The notes beneath the pieces were generated by a model. That model had not been told where the DNA came from. It made no database searches and saw nothing but the letters and a program-made list of their open reading frames with translations. 64,000 bases of DNA from Actinomyces trachealis (GTDB taxonomy: Bacteria > Actinomycetota > Actinomycetes > Actinomycetales > Actinomycetaceae): contig NZ_CP065027.1 of NCBI RefSeq assembly GCF_015711475.1, positions 1,922,001 through 1,986,000 of the forward strand, given 5' to 3'. How positions within the stretch are numbered: position 1 is the first letter of the stretch; each line of letters starts with the position of its first letter. Positions 17,381-28,191 of the stretch are shown in pieces. The translations under genes were made by a program, and so were the position numbers.

Positions 17381-18481
17381 TCACTTGGCACCGCGCTCGA
17401 GCTCGGAGACCTCTGGTCTCCACCACTGACCTGCGAAGGCTGACTTAAACCCGCTGACTATGTTGCCTGTCAGCTTGGGCAAGGCAACGGCTAGCAGCAC
17501 AACGATCACGCAGATGAAGGCGAACATCATGTACTTCTGAACCGGGTAGAACGTTGATGTATCCATCGTTGAGAACACTTGGTAGATCACCACGTGGTGC
17601 ACGAGGAAGATCGGGTAGGAGTACTTCGCAATGAATGAGACTAGCGATCTGACCGGGCCGATTGCCACCCATCTTCCTACGACGACCAGTACCAGGAACG
17701 CAGCTATGCCTACAGCCGTGGTTGCCAGGTCCTCAGGTATTTGGGTGGGAAACTGGGCAGACACCAGCAGCATCGCGATTGCAGGTATCACCACTGCCCA
17801 GTGGACCTGCTTCACGTATTTGACGAACAACATTCCGAAGACCAACTCCGGAAGCCTGGTCGACATGATGATCGCCGCCGGATAGTCTGGGTGCGAGCGG
17901 AAGAACCACAAACTGGCCGCATACAGGGCCATCACGATCGCCACTGTCGGCACCGGATACCGCTCAACTCCCCAGAGCAGGAGCGGGAAAAGCAGATAAA
18001 ACAGGAGGATAAACCCCAGGAACCACTCGCCCAGCAGGTAGGCGGTCCGGACGTGGAAGTTCGCCATGTAACCGTCACAACCGAGCAGAGTCCAGATCAG
18101 GGAACGCGTCGGCGCGGTGTTCGGAGGAAATCCGCGCCGAACCACAAAGAAAAATCCCGTGGCCAAAATCCAGGCGGTCCAGAACATCGGGTAAATGCTC
18201 TGGAAACGCTTCAAGTAGAAGCGCTTGAGATCCAGCTTGCCCTTTCCCCCGTACGTCAAGGTCAGGGCCGCTCCCGAGATGATCAGGAACAGTGACACAC
18301 CCAGGTCGCCCACATAAATGCCGAACGGCGTGTTGGTCAGCAAGTAGCCGCCGCCGGAGAAGTAGGGATTGTTGAAGTGCGTCAGGACAATCAGGACCGT
18401 GGCCAGGGCACGGATCAGGTCTAGATAGAAGACTCTTGCACGCTTGGGAGCGGCAGCGGTTACAGACTGAGAATGGCTCAC
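17381..18481 (-). CDS. Membrane acyltransferase (acyltransferase family 3)
   Basis: A 366-residue protein with about ten membrane helices and the family start motif FYLDLIRALATVLIVLTHF at residues about 19-37, where Arg and His are the conserved OafA/OatA-type residues. These enzymes O-acylate surface sugars, most often with acetyl groups. No extracellular SGNH domain is attached. It overlaps the rgpF stop by four bases and precedes the epimerase gene by 20 bases, so it probably modifies the exported rhamnan-type chain. Confidence 0.85.
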   Translation of the reverse strand: MSHSQSVTAAAPKRARVFYLDLIRALATVLIVLTHFNNPYFSGGGYLLTNTPFGIYVGDLGVSLFLIISGAALTLTYGGKGKLDLKRFYLKRFQSIYPMFWTAWILATGFFFVVRRGFPPNTAPTRSLIWTLLGCDGYMANFHVRTAYLLGEWFLGFILLFYLLFPLLLWGVERYPVPTVAIVMALYAASLWFFRSHPDYPAAIIMSTRLPELVFGMLFVKYVKQVHWAVVIPAIAMLLVSAQFPTQIPEDLATTAVGIAAFLVLVVVGRWVAIGPVRSLVSFIAKYSYPIFLVHHVVIYQVFSTMDTSTFYPVQKYMMFAFICVIVVLLAVALPKLTGNIVSGFKSAFAGQWWRPEVSELERGAK

Positions 18482-20376
18482 CTGACAACCTTACGAGCCG
18501 CGCCGTAAAGGGACTGCAGGGCCGGGTGGAAGCGGGCAGGGACCCTACGCTTGACCACGCGCTTCACGCCGCGAACGAGCTCCCTCTTAGCGCTTACCTC
18601 CCCCAGACGCTCCCCCATGCGCCCAACCATTTCAGGTTGCTTGCCCAACCAGCCCAGGCGGTGATAGATCTCCCAGGTGTACTCACGGGTGTAGTAAGCC
18701 AGGGAAGTCAGCTCGATACGGGCGTAACGGTCGGAGAAAAGCCAACCCATGAAGTAGCCGGAGCCCTGTGCCACATAGCCATACGCGCGCTCAATCGCGT
18801 GGAGGATGGTGCCGTCATTATTGTTGGGCTCGGGCGGAAAGTCGCTCCACTGCCAGTCATAGTCGAAGAGTGGTTTGAGGGCCTTGGGACGGAACCAGAA
18901 CATGGTGCCCAGCGGTGCGATGGGCTCTTTCGAGTAGTGCAGTGGGACGCGGATTCCCAGCTCTGCGAGCAGGTGCTTGGTCTGCTCATAGTTGGGCCCC
19001 CAGGAGACCGTGTAGACCGGGAAGTACTCGGCGTGGTTGGGCGGGGTAGGCATGAGCATGCCCAACCGTGGCTCCTGGTCAAACTGGGCGATAACGTTCT
19101 GCACGAAGGCCGGAGTCGGTAGCAGGTTCTCAAAGCACTTGAGGGCAAAGCCCTCACCGATGGACATCGGATAGAGCTGTGTGACCTTCTTGTCGTGCAC
19201 GAAGCAGACCAGGTCATAGTCCATGATGACGTCCTTGACACCGACGAGCAGGGCGGAGACGTCGCGTCCGCGGTTCTCGATCAGGCGGACATCCACGTTG
19301 TAAGGCAGGTCCTGGCACGCGTTCCAAACAGTCTGCGCCTTCTCCTCCGAACCCACGGTGAGGTAGACGTCGCAGCCCTCTGGCATGGAGCGGATATAGC
19401 CCAGGGTGGAGCTCAGCAGGTCCATGTAGTACAGGTGGGCAACGAGGGCGACCTTCTGCTGCTTGGGCTTCCTGGCAACAGCCTCCGTAGGCAGGACATA
19501 GGTCAAGTTTAGGTTCCTGACGACGTCTGTCATGTTCATGGAGCGAGTGACATTGTCCCAGATCAGGTTGGTATCGAAATCCGTGTGATCGCGCAGATAC
19601 TCGTAAAGGTCCTGGGTGGCGTTGCCGATACTCTGGTACAGGTTGTCACCAAGGTTGTGAAAGAAGGAACGGCGCTTGAAGATCGGGCAGCGCTTCTCCT
19701 CGATCAGCTTCTTGGGGGCGAACAGAACCGGAGAGAACGAGTACCCCTCCAGGTCCTCAGTGTTGACATATACGTCGGAGATAAATCCCAGCCGCTCGAA
19801 GCGCTGGGTGAATGGTGCCTCATGCATTCCCACCGACTCTTCATAGCCTTTGATCATCGGCACGTTGTCCCAGTAGTCCTGGAAAGCCTGGGAGGAGACC
19901 AGGGACTTGCGGTAGGCATGGAAGTGGGACTGCAGGTGGCGAGGTATATACCCCTCGGGAAGAGTCCCGAAGGGGTCGAAGTTGACCTGGTGGAACCAGG
20001 TGATGCCCCAGAAGTCGATGTCCCGCTTGCCCATCTCCGTGTACATCTCCACGAAGGGGTACACCGGCCCCATGATGGTGGCGTTGAACAGGACTACCTC
20101 GTCAAACTCACAGAGCTTGTCCCAGCCGTAGGACTCCATCGCGGTCTTGTAGGCCCACACATCTAGGCCCACGTTCTCCCGCACGATGATCTTGTCCGTG
20201 AAGGCTGTCAGCTTGCGGTAGCTGTTGGCGGTGAGCAGCCCGTTGACCACGACGGTCAGCTCAGTCAGGTTCTTGACCATGTCGGCGAGCATGGTCTCTA
20301 CGTAGGAGTCGACTACCCCGTCGCCGTCGTAGAAGAAGAAGATGCCGAGGCGTCTCGGAGCGTCGCCGAGGATCAT
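18478..20376 (-). CDS. Rhamnan synthesis protein F family (RgpF)
   Basis: A 632-residue RgpF-family protein. The N-terminal half has LGIFFFYDGDGVVDSYV, the ENVGLDVWAYKTAM motif and LFNATIMGPVYP; the second half repeats the theme with NRGRDVSALLVGVKDV, FVHDKKV and FRPKALKPL. In streptococci RgpF participates in rhamnose-glucose polysaccharide assembly as a glycosyltransferase. The two related halves suggest two active sites. ATG at 20376 opens the operon rgpF-acyltransferase-epimerase-permease-ATPase, with GGTCCC upstream rather than a strong ribosome site. The polymer is inferred to be rhamnose-rich. Confidence 0.87.
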   Translation of the reverse strand: MILGDAPRRLGIFFFYDGDGVVDSYVETMLADMVKNLTELTVVVNGLLTANSYRKLTAFTDKIIVRENVGLDVWAYKTAMESYGWDKLCEFDEVVLFNATIMGPVYPFVEMYTEMGKRDIDFWGITWFHQVNFDPFGTLPEGYIPRHLQSHFHAYRKSLVSSQAFQDYWDNVPMIKGYEESVGMHEAPFTQRFERLGFISDVYVNTEDLEGYSFSPVLFAPKKLIEEKRCPIFKRRSFFHNLGDNLYQSIGNATQDLYEYLRDHTDFDTNLIWDNVTRSMNMTDVVRNLNLTYVLPTEAVARKPKQQKVALVAHLYYMDLLSSTLGYIRSMPEGCDVYLTVGSEEKAQTVWNACQDLPYNVDVRLIENRGRDVSALLVGVKDVIMDYDLVCFVHDKKVTQLYPMSIGEGFALKCFENLLPTPAFVQNVIAQFDQEPRLGMLMPTPPNHAEYFPVYTVSWGPNYEQTKHLLAELGIRVPLHYSKEPIAPLGTMFWFRPKALKPLFDYDWQWSDFPPEPNNNDGTILHAIERAYGYVAQGSGYFMGWLFSDRYARIELTSLAYYTREYTWEIYHRLGWLGKQPEMVGRMGERLGEVSAKRELVRGVKRVVKRRVPARFHPALQSLYGAARKVVR

Positions 20377-20427
20377 GGGGGTCCCTTCGTGACTGTGCTA
20401 GTTAGGGAAGCTAAGGTGCAGGGGTGC

Positions 20428-21270
20428 TCAGCGCTGGTCTGCGGCCATGATGGAGCGGATCTTGGTAGCGTCCCCCCACGCTCCAGGCGAGTCGTAGGGA
20501 CGGTCCGGGAAAGCGCCGTACTCCAGGCAAATGTCCAGATCGTGCTCCTTGATGTAGGACTCGACGCGCTGGGCCAGAGTCATAGGCTCACCAGTACAGG
20601 CGTTGATGACGCCGGTAACGGCGTCCTGGTCCACGATGGCAGCGATCTGGGCAGCCAGTCCGTCCACTGAGATGAAGTCGTACTGGTTCTTGCCGGTGGT
20701 GAAGGGGAAGGTTTTCTTGCCTTCCTCTGCGGCGGCCAGCAGCTTGGAGAAGATCGAGTTGCCGAACTTGTCATCACCCACGATGTAGTAGGCGCGAATC
20801 CACTGGAGGATCGCGCCGTTCTGGGAGGCTGCTAGCTCAGCGATGCCACGTAGCGCATTCTTGGAGATGCCGTACAGGGAGGCGGGCTTGCAGGGGCTGT
20901 CCTCAGTGATCGCACCCTCCCAGTAGCCGACCTCGTGCATGGTGCCCATGACAGCCAGGTGCTTAAGGCCACCGGTGTAGAGGTTCTCGATCAGGTGGTA
21001 GTGCTTGGCCAGGTCGTCAACGTGTGCGGGCGAGTTGTGCTTGAAGCCGTCGCGCCACGCCATGTGGACGACGACGTCAGGCCGCCCCATCTGCTCGTAG
21101 ATGTCTGCGTCCCCCGAGAACAAGTTGACGGAAAGCCTTTCAGCACGTGGGTCAACGCCGTCGAGACGCAGGTCCAGGGCCTTGACCGTCAGCCCCCGCT
21201 CTAGCAGAGCCATGACGACGTGACGGCCGATGTAACCACCGGCTCCGGTGACCAGAACACTTTTGCCCAT
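20428..21270 (-). CDS. Extended SDR, NAD-dependent sugar epimerase/reductase
   Basis: A 280-residue extended SDR with KSVLVTGAGGYIGRHVVMAL at the NAD site, DVVVHMAWRDGF and the catalytic YGISK near residue 133. It lacks the signature pieces of GalE or RmlB, so the sugar is not assignable; a 4-keto-reductase acting on a dTDP-deoxysugar is plausible next to rgpF. If so it might substitute for the damaged RmlD half at 8467-9636. ATG at 21270 is preceded by a TAACAT box eight bases upstream and no clear ribosome site. The gene ends 51 bases before rgpF and may lead that operon. Confidence 0.7.
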   Translation of the reverse strand: MGKSVLVTGAGGYIGRHVVMALLERGLTVKALDLRLDGVDPRAERLSVNLFSGDADIYEQMGRPDVVVHMAWRDGFKHNSPAHVDDLAKHYHLIENLYTGGLKHLAVMGTMHEVGYWEGAITEDSPCKPASLYGISKNALRGIAELAASQNGAILQWIRAYYIVGDDKFGNSIFSKLLAAAEEGKKTFPFTTGKNQYDFISVDGLAAQIAAIVDQDAVTGVINACTGEPMTLAQRVESYIKEHDLDICLEYGAFPDRPYDSPGAWGDATKIRSIMAADQR

Positions 21271-21377
21271 GTCAAACGATGTTAGCAGTAAGCCTGGTGC
21301 AAGGGCGGTGTCGTTTTCTCCTCGCTGTAGACACCGTTACGGCAGCACCTCCACACTCAGCTACCAGCCGCCCATGA

Positions 21378-24293
21378 TCAGCCGAAGTACTGCTGGATCA
21401 GCGAGACCAGGTCGCGGCCGTAACCGCGGGCAGCGGCCCAGCCAGTACGGGCCGGGTTCTCCTGGATGCCCAGGTGCTCCACGTACCGCGCCCCACCTTT
21501 GCGCACGTAGGTGAAGCGAGGGTCTACAACTGGGTGCGCGAGACCGGCCACGGTGGCACCGGGGTCGCCATAGGCTCGCAGGTGCTGGGCCTGAGCCCGC
21601 AGGCCGGTACGCACGTCGGGGAAGCTGTTGCCCGACGCCCCTCCTCCTACAGCGCCGATGCCACCGAAGTTGTTCTGCTGGATGCGTACGTCCCCGCCGA
21701 AACGCAGCCACCCGGTTTCCTTTACCACCTGGGCGAAGAGCAGCTCCGGGCTCACCCCTTCAGCCACAGCCTCCTCGTACACGATAGTGAAGAACTCTGC
21801 GGGACTGGACGCTCCGGCAGGCCCCAAGGCATAGGTGGGATAGCTGCCGCCTCGTGCCGCGTAGGCGGCAGTCATCTTGCCCACCAACACCTGCTTGCTG
21901 GCGCTGGGAGCGGCCATCACCTTGTGCAGACCATTGCCGTGAGCCTGCAGCACGGTGCCGCTGTTTGAGGCAGCCGCGTTACCCCCTTGGTTACCGGCAG
22001 GCGCCGAGGTGTAGCCCAGCCAGGCGCCCGTGCTGCTGAACTGGGACCACTGGCCCTCCGCGAGAACGACGCCGGTAGCCATATTCCCCCGGCCAGGGGT
22101 CAGCCAGTACCAGGAGCCTGCATGTTTGAGCCAGCCGGTGCTCATCGCCCCGCTTGCCGGGCTGAGGTAGTACCAGGAGCGACCGTCTTTAAGCCAGCCG
22201 GTAGCCATCTGGCCAGACCCCGGACGCAGGTAGTACCAGGAACCACCATCTTTAAACCACCCCATGCTCATGGCACCGCGCTCAGGACTGAGGTAGTACC
22301 ACGCACCGCCGTCTTTAAACCAGCCCGTGTTCATGGCCCCGCTTGCCGGGCTGAGGTAGTACCACGCACCGTCGTCTTTAAGCCAGCCGGTAGCCATCTG
22401 GCCAGACCCCGGACGCAGGTAGTACCAGGAGCCGCCGTCTTTAAACCACCCCGTGCTCATGGCCCCCGTGCGCGGCTCAAGGTAGAACCAACCGTTGCCG
22501 TCCTTGACCCAGCCGGTCCGCAGGTTCCCGTTGGTCCGGTCCAGGTAGTACCAGTTGCCTCCCTCAGCGAGCCAGCCGGTAGACATCTCACCTAAGGCCG
22601 AGAAGTGGAACCAGCTAGAGCCGATTAACTGCCAACCGGTCAGCTTTGTCCGGCCATCGGAGCCGACGTAGTACCACGTGCTGCCCCTGCGGTTCCAGCC
22701 CGCAGCCAGTCCGCTGCCAGCTGTTCCTGGGTTGGAGCTATTTCGGCTGGCACCGGTTCCGCCTGAGGACATGGACGCCTGCGCGATCTGGCGGATCTGC
22801 CCCAGCTTGGAATAGCCGCGCTCACCAGGGCAGGCGGTGTAACCGACGTCGCGGTGCCCGATGATGACAGGCAGGTCTACTGACTGGCCCGCCCAGTACC
22901 GCTCGGTGGCCCTGATCGCCAGCGGTGCGGTGGCGTTAGCGTCAGAAATGCCTGCTCGGTTCAGGAACCATCCGGCCACCTGGCCGACCTTTTCAAGTTG
23001 GATGGAAGTTGGCTCGACGCTTGAGTAGTCACCCATCATGGAGATACCTATCGAACCGGTGTTGACACCCCGGGCATGCCCACCGACAGCCATCTTGCCA
23101 GGAGCTGCGGCCAGGGTGCCGTGGCGCCCCTCAAAGACCTGCCCATACTTGTCAACCAGGATGTTGTAGCCGATGTCGCCCCAGCCAAGGGTTTGCGAGT
23201 GGTAGTAGTAGATGCCACGCACGATCGAGGCGGACTGGTCGGCCGTGTAGTTGTTGGAACCGGCAGTGTGGTGCACGACCACGTGCTTTGCGGGCGCGTA
23301 CACGGTGTCCCATTCCATAAGGCCCTCATCAGCCCCCCAGTCGGCACGAGTGTTGATGTCCACTGGCAAGCCACTGGCTCCCACGACCGCACGCAGAAGC
23401 GTGCTGGTGCTCAGACCGACGGCGGCGCCGCCACTGGCGCCAGCCAGCAGCCCACCCGAGGCCACGCTCGCGCTGGCTGCGCCTGCGGTACTGCCGTCAG
23501 AAGACGCCGTCGGCTGGTCTTCCTCAGCAGAGGTCTTGGCCTTATCGGAGACCGTCTCCAGGGGTTCTTCCTCCTCTACGGCGGTCTTGCTTGCCGCGAC
23601 TGTGGGCAGGTCCGCGCTCTGCTTGGCCTTCTCACCCTCGGGGCGGGCAGGAACGAGCACTAGGTGCAGGCCCTTGGGCAGGTTTTGCAGCTCCGCGGCA
23701 GAGCGCAGCACCACGCTGACCTGCACGGCGTCGGAACCGGCGGTCACGATCTCCTCAGTCCCGCGTGCTGAGCTGCCATCTGGGCCCGTTGAGGCGTCAA
23801 CCTCATTGCGGAACCACTTGGACCAGGTCCCACGCTCACGCACTCGTAGGAAGACCTGCGCTCCTTCAGGCAGCTGCATACCGTCATTCCAGGCAAAGCC
23901 AGCAACCATGAAGTCCTCCACCATCATGGGCTTGGTGAGCAAGGTGGCGTCTGCCTCCGGGTCGACTGGAGCCCCGTTCGCCGGGCCCGCTAGGGCAAGA
24001 TGTAGACGGGGGCCGAGCCGCGGTGAGACAGCCGTTCCGCCGCTGCTTGAGGCTGGCGCCTGCGCCTCGCTCTCCTGGACCGCCTCCTTCTGCGCGGTCC
24101 CGAGTCCCGCCTTGGCGATCTCCGTCGTCGTGCCGCTGGAGTCTATGAGGGTCAACAGCTGCACCGGCGCCGGTTTGTCTGAGTTCGGCCGTACCGCCGC
24201 CCAGGCCTGCGCGCCCGTGGATGGCTGCGCCAAACCAGCGGCACAGACCAACGACAGTGTTGCAAAGGAGATAACTGCCGTCTTCAGGTTCAT
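21378..24293 (-). CDS. Secreted amidase-glucosaminidase with choline-binding-type repeats
   Basis: A 971-residue cell-wall hydrolase. Residues 1-32 form a signal peptide ending near AQAWA. Residues about 310-495 are a peptidoglycan-recognition type amidase with zinc ligands in VVVHHTAG and GHRDVGYTACPG, predicted to cut the MurNAc-L-Ala bond. Residues about 530-760 are some ten 20-21-residue repeats of the pattern TGW-KDGGSWYYL-GAM, the CW_binding/choline-binding fold of pneumococcal LytA. Residues about 803-971 are a glucosaminidase domain (LLFAQVVKETGW, QNNFGGIG). GAAGGA precedes ATG 24293. With the lic locus nearby, anchoring to phosphocholine polymer is likely, though not proven; the repeats might bind other ligands. 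Confidence 0.85.
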   Translation of the reverse strand: MNLKTAVISFATLSLVCAAGLAQPSTGAQAWAAVRPNSDKPAPVQLLTLIDSSGTTTEIAKAGLGTAQKEAVQESEAQAPASSSGGTAVSPRLGPRLHLALAGPANGAPVDPEADATLLTKPMMVEDFMVAGFAWNDGMQLPEGAQVFLRVRERGTWSKWFRNEVDASTGPDGSSARGTEEIVTAGSDAVQVSVVLRSAAELQNLPKGLHLVLVPARPEGEKAKQSADLPTVAASKTAVEEEEPLETVSDKAKTSAEEDQPTASSDGSTAGAASASVASGGLLAGASGGAAVGLSTSTLLRAVVGASGLPVDINTRADWGADEGLMEWDTVYAPAKHVVVHHTAGSNNYTADQSASIVRGIYYYHSQTLGWGDIGYNILVDKYGQVFEGRHGTLAAAPGKMAVGGHARGVNTGSIGISMMGDYSSVEPTSIQLEKVGQVAGWFLNRAGISDANATAPLAIRATERYWAGQSVDLPVIIGHRDVGYTACPGERGYSKLGQIRQIAQASMSSGGTGASRNSSNPGTAGSGLAAGWNRRGSTWYYVGSDGRTKLTGWQLIGSSWFHFSALGEMSTGWLAEGGNWYYLDRTNGNLRTGWVKDGNGWFYLEPRTGAMSTGWFKDGGSWYYLRPGSGQMATGWLKDDGAWYYLSPASGAMNTGWFKDGGAWYYLSPERGAMSMGWFKDGGSWYYLRPGSGQMATGWLKDGRSWYYLSPASGAMSTGWLKHAGSWYWLTPGRGNMATGVVLAEGQWSQFSSTGAWLGYTSAPAGNQGGNAAASNSGTVLQAHGNGLHKVMAAPSASKQVLVGKMTAAYAARGGSYPTYALGPAGASSPAEFFTIVYEEAVAEGVSPELLFAQVVKETGWLRFGGDVRIQQNNFGGIGAVGGGASGNSFPDVRTGLRAQAQHLRAYGDPGATVAGLAHPVVDPRFTYVRKGGARYVEHLGIQENPARTGWAAARGYGRDLVSLIQQYFG
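22012..22690 (-). repeat. Tandem 60-63-bp repeats encoding choline-binding modules
   Basis: About ten direct repeats of 60-63 bases sit inside the amidase gene. Some units are nearly identical in DNA and two encode the same GGSWYYLRPGSGQMATGW module three units apart, so the array could gain or lose units by recombination. Aromatic W-YY positions that line choline sites in such repeats are kept in most units; the first two and the last are divergent. Confidence 0.8.
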
Positions 24294-25766
<1,473 letters not shown>

Positions 25767-25806
25767 TCCTGGTCTCCAGCAGGCCACGAGCCTGAGCAGC
25801 CGCGAT

Positions 25807-25840
25807 TGAGGGGCGGCCGGTACGTACCGGCTGCCCCTCA
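25807..25840. terminator. Bidirectional terminator after rmlB and the DUF6541 gene
   Basis: A near-perfect stem TGAGGGGC-g-GCCGGTAC / GTACCGGC-t-GCCCCTCA (17 positions, one G-T style mismatch) lies between two convergent genes and is followed by GTGTTGCTTCTT on the plus strand. It can serve both. Confidence 0.75.
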
Positions 25841-25865
25841 GTGTTGCTTCTTGACCCCCGACATC

Positions 25866-28016
25866 TCAACCGCAAGCCGTGATCCGCCACAGGGTGGCGG
25901 TGCCGCCCCCAGAGTCAGCCGAGTCGACCAGCTCCAAGTGCTCGCGGGGCACCTCCTCCAGGTGCTCCCCCCACAGCGGCTTGCGCCCGCCACCGGTGGC
26001 ACCATCAGCGGGGGCGTCATCGGAGTAGTAGTAGGACACGCCCCGCCGTCGCAGCACCTCACAGACCTGAGGATTGCTGCCCAGCTCGTGCAGGTGCTCC
26101 CCCAACCAGGACAGCTCCTCACTCCAAGGCACCAGCCGGGAGGGGTAGACCACCCGCACCCCAGCCACGCTCCACAGGTAAGCGCTGCCATTGGAGGGGT
26201 TGCCCACCACGACGGCGTCGGCCGGTAACTCAGAAGGTGCCCGGCGGATCATAGCTAGCTCCTCATCCGAGAGCATAGTGCCGTAGGAGATCCGCTGCGG
26301 GTCGTGCACGGCGGCCATGATCTCTGTGCGCAGACCCCAGCGCCAGGCGGGTGCCAGCACCAGGGACAGCGCCAGCAGTACCAGGGGCAGGCGCCAAGGC
26401 AGGGTGGTCAGGGCACCACGCCAGCCCCGCTGGTTCTGCCAGCGGCGGCCCAATTCCCGACCACCCAACGGTGCCAGCACCAGCAGGCCAATGCTCACCA
26501 GCACCATGATGCGAGCCCGCTGCGTGTACCACGGCCCAGCGAGCACCCGCAGCGGCCACTGCGGGCCACCGGACAGCAATAAGAGTGTCAGCGCCACCGC
26601 AGTGCCTACAGTCCAGCGCCGAACCGCTGGGCTAAGCCGCCAGGCCCCCAACGCGGCCACCAGCGCCAACAGGAAGACCAAGGCGTTCCCAGGCACGTAG
26701 GGGGTGAAGGTCGCCAGCAACGGGTGGTCTGCCACCACGGCGTAAACAGTCTCCGGGATGTTTCCCGGCGGGCGCTCGTACCCAAAGACGGAGGCCAGCG
26801 AGTCACGCATGAGCCAGGCACCTGCCACGAGCAGCGCCAACGCCACGCCCTCCAAGACAATCAGCGTCAGACGGCCCCGCCCGCCCCGGCGCCACAGGCG
26901 ACCAACCGGGGCAGCCAGAGCCGCCAGCACCAGCGGACCGGCCAAGACCGCCAGGTTGAAAACCCCCGCGCCATGCGCGCCCGCCACCCCCACGCAACCG
27001 ATCCCTGCAGTTGCGACAGCGCGGAATCGTGTGGCCGGACCCAACCGGCCCGGCTCGCAGGCCCGCACCACCAAGGCCAAGCATCCAGGCAGCAGGCAGA
27101 CCGACAGGGCGTAGGGCCACACGCTGGTGAGCAGCAGCAGCACGGAGACCACCGAGAAGGACAGGGCCGCGCCCACCGCGAGCCAGACGCCGTCATCCTC
27201 TGCCTTGCCGTCCGCAGCCAACCCGCGCCGCCCGAGCACCTCACGCAGCAGGGCCACCATGCCCAGGGGCCAGACCACAGCGACCAGCACCAGCGCCAGC
27301 AGGTTCGCGCCCACCACCACGCTGCCCGGCAGCAGAGCCACAATGGCGTGCCACAGGCTCGGGTAGTAGATGCGGTCCCCCTCGTACATGGGGGCCGTGG
27401 CACTAAAGGGACTGGCGTCACCGGTGATCCGTACGAAGGAGGTCACTGACAGGTGGTAGACCGCGTCAGATGCCTGCATAGGAGAGTCCGACGAGCGCAT
27501 GGCAAGCACGACCGGGGCCGTGGTCAAGGCTGCCCCCAGCGCGAGCGCACCACTCACGAGCCACTTGCCGCGCAAGGTCAAGGACGCCACTTGAAATAGG
27601 TCTCCTGCCCGCGGCCCCGGCAAGGACTGTGAAGCGATCCCCAGGAGCACGACTGCGGTCCAGAACCAACCGAACGGCCCGGGCAGCAGCTGGCTGCGGC
27701 TCCAGGACCACCCCAGTGGAGGCGCCACCAAGGTAGCAACCGTCACCAGGGCGCCCGTCAGCGCGGGAGCCACACCAACAGCGGTCAGCCCCCGCAGCCC
27801 CCAGGCCTGGGCCACTGACCAGCCGGGCACTAACAACCCCAACACGGTAGCCAAGATGATCGGCGCAGCGCCCAGCCAGGAGCTCTCAGGGGAGCGTCCC
27901 GGCCCCAGGGCCACCGCAAGCAGCAAGACCCCACCCACCGGTGCCACGACGGCACGCCCGAACAGCGGCCCCAACGCGGATACGGCTTCCGCTGGCCACA
28001 GGCTCTGCCTAGTCAT
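25866..28016 (-). CDS. DUF6541-family membrane protein
   Basis: A 716-residue membrane protein with about 14-16 helices and a C-terminal soluble segment of about 110 residues. It matches the actinobacterial DUF6541 type (GWSVAQAWGLRGLTAVGVAPA near the second helix), which is found in envelope polysaccharide regions and is thought to be GT-C-like. ATG at 28016 is selected over the longer frame because AGGAG lies ten bases upstream. The acidic loop after the first helices is short. Function is unproven; the place among glycosyltransferases supports a role in glycopolymer assembly. Confidence 0.72.
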   Translation of the reverse strand: MTRQSLWPAEAVSALGPLFGRAVVAPVGGVLLLAVALGPGRSPESSWLGAAPIILATVLGLLVPGWSVAQAWGLRGLTAVGVAPALTGALVTVATLVAPPLGWSWSRSQLLPGPFGWFWTAVVLLGIASQSLPGPRAGDLFQVASLTLRGKWLVSGALALGAALTTAPVVLAMRSSDSPMQASDAVYHLSVTSFVRITGDASPFSATAPMYEGDRIYYPSLWHAIVALLPGSVVVGANLLALVLVAVVWPLGMVALLREVLGRRGLAADGKAEDDGVWLAVGAALSFSVVSVLLLLTSVWPYALSVCLLPGCLALVVRACEPGRLGPATRFRAVATAGIGCVGVAGAHGAGVFNLAVLAGPLVLAALAAPVGRLWRRGGRGRLTLIVLEGVALALLVAGAWLMRDSLASVFGYERPPGNIPETVYAVVADHPLLATFTPYVPGNALVFLLALVAALGAWRLSPAVRRWTVGTAVALTLLLLSGGPQWPLRVLAGPWYTQRARIMVLVSIGLLVLAPLGGRELGRRWQNQRGWRGALTTLPWRLPLVLLALSLVLAPAWRWGLRTEIMAAVHDPQRISYGTMLSDEELAMIRRAPSELPADAVVVGNPSNGSAYLWSVAGVRVVYPSRLVPWSEELSWLGEHLHELGSNPQVCEVLRRRGVSYYYSDDAPADGATGGGRKPLWGEHLEEVPREHLELVDSADSGGGTATLWRITACG

Positions 28017-28191
28017 TACAGGACTGCTCCTACTGGAACGAGATGAGTGAGCGCCACGGGTGGCGAGCCTCTCGACGTGGCCCACGTTTCCGCCAGGTCA
28101 TGAGACCGCAGCGCAGCGGCCATACTATGCGGCACCTAGCGGATGCCAACATGCACACGGGCGTCATAGAGCTATGTGAGAGAATCGCAAA

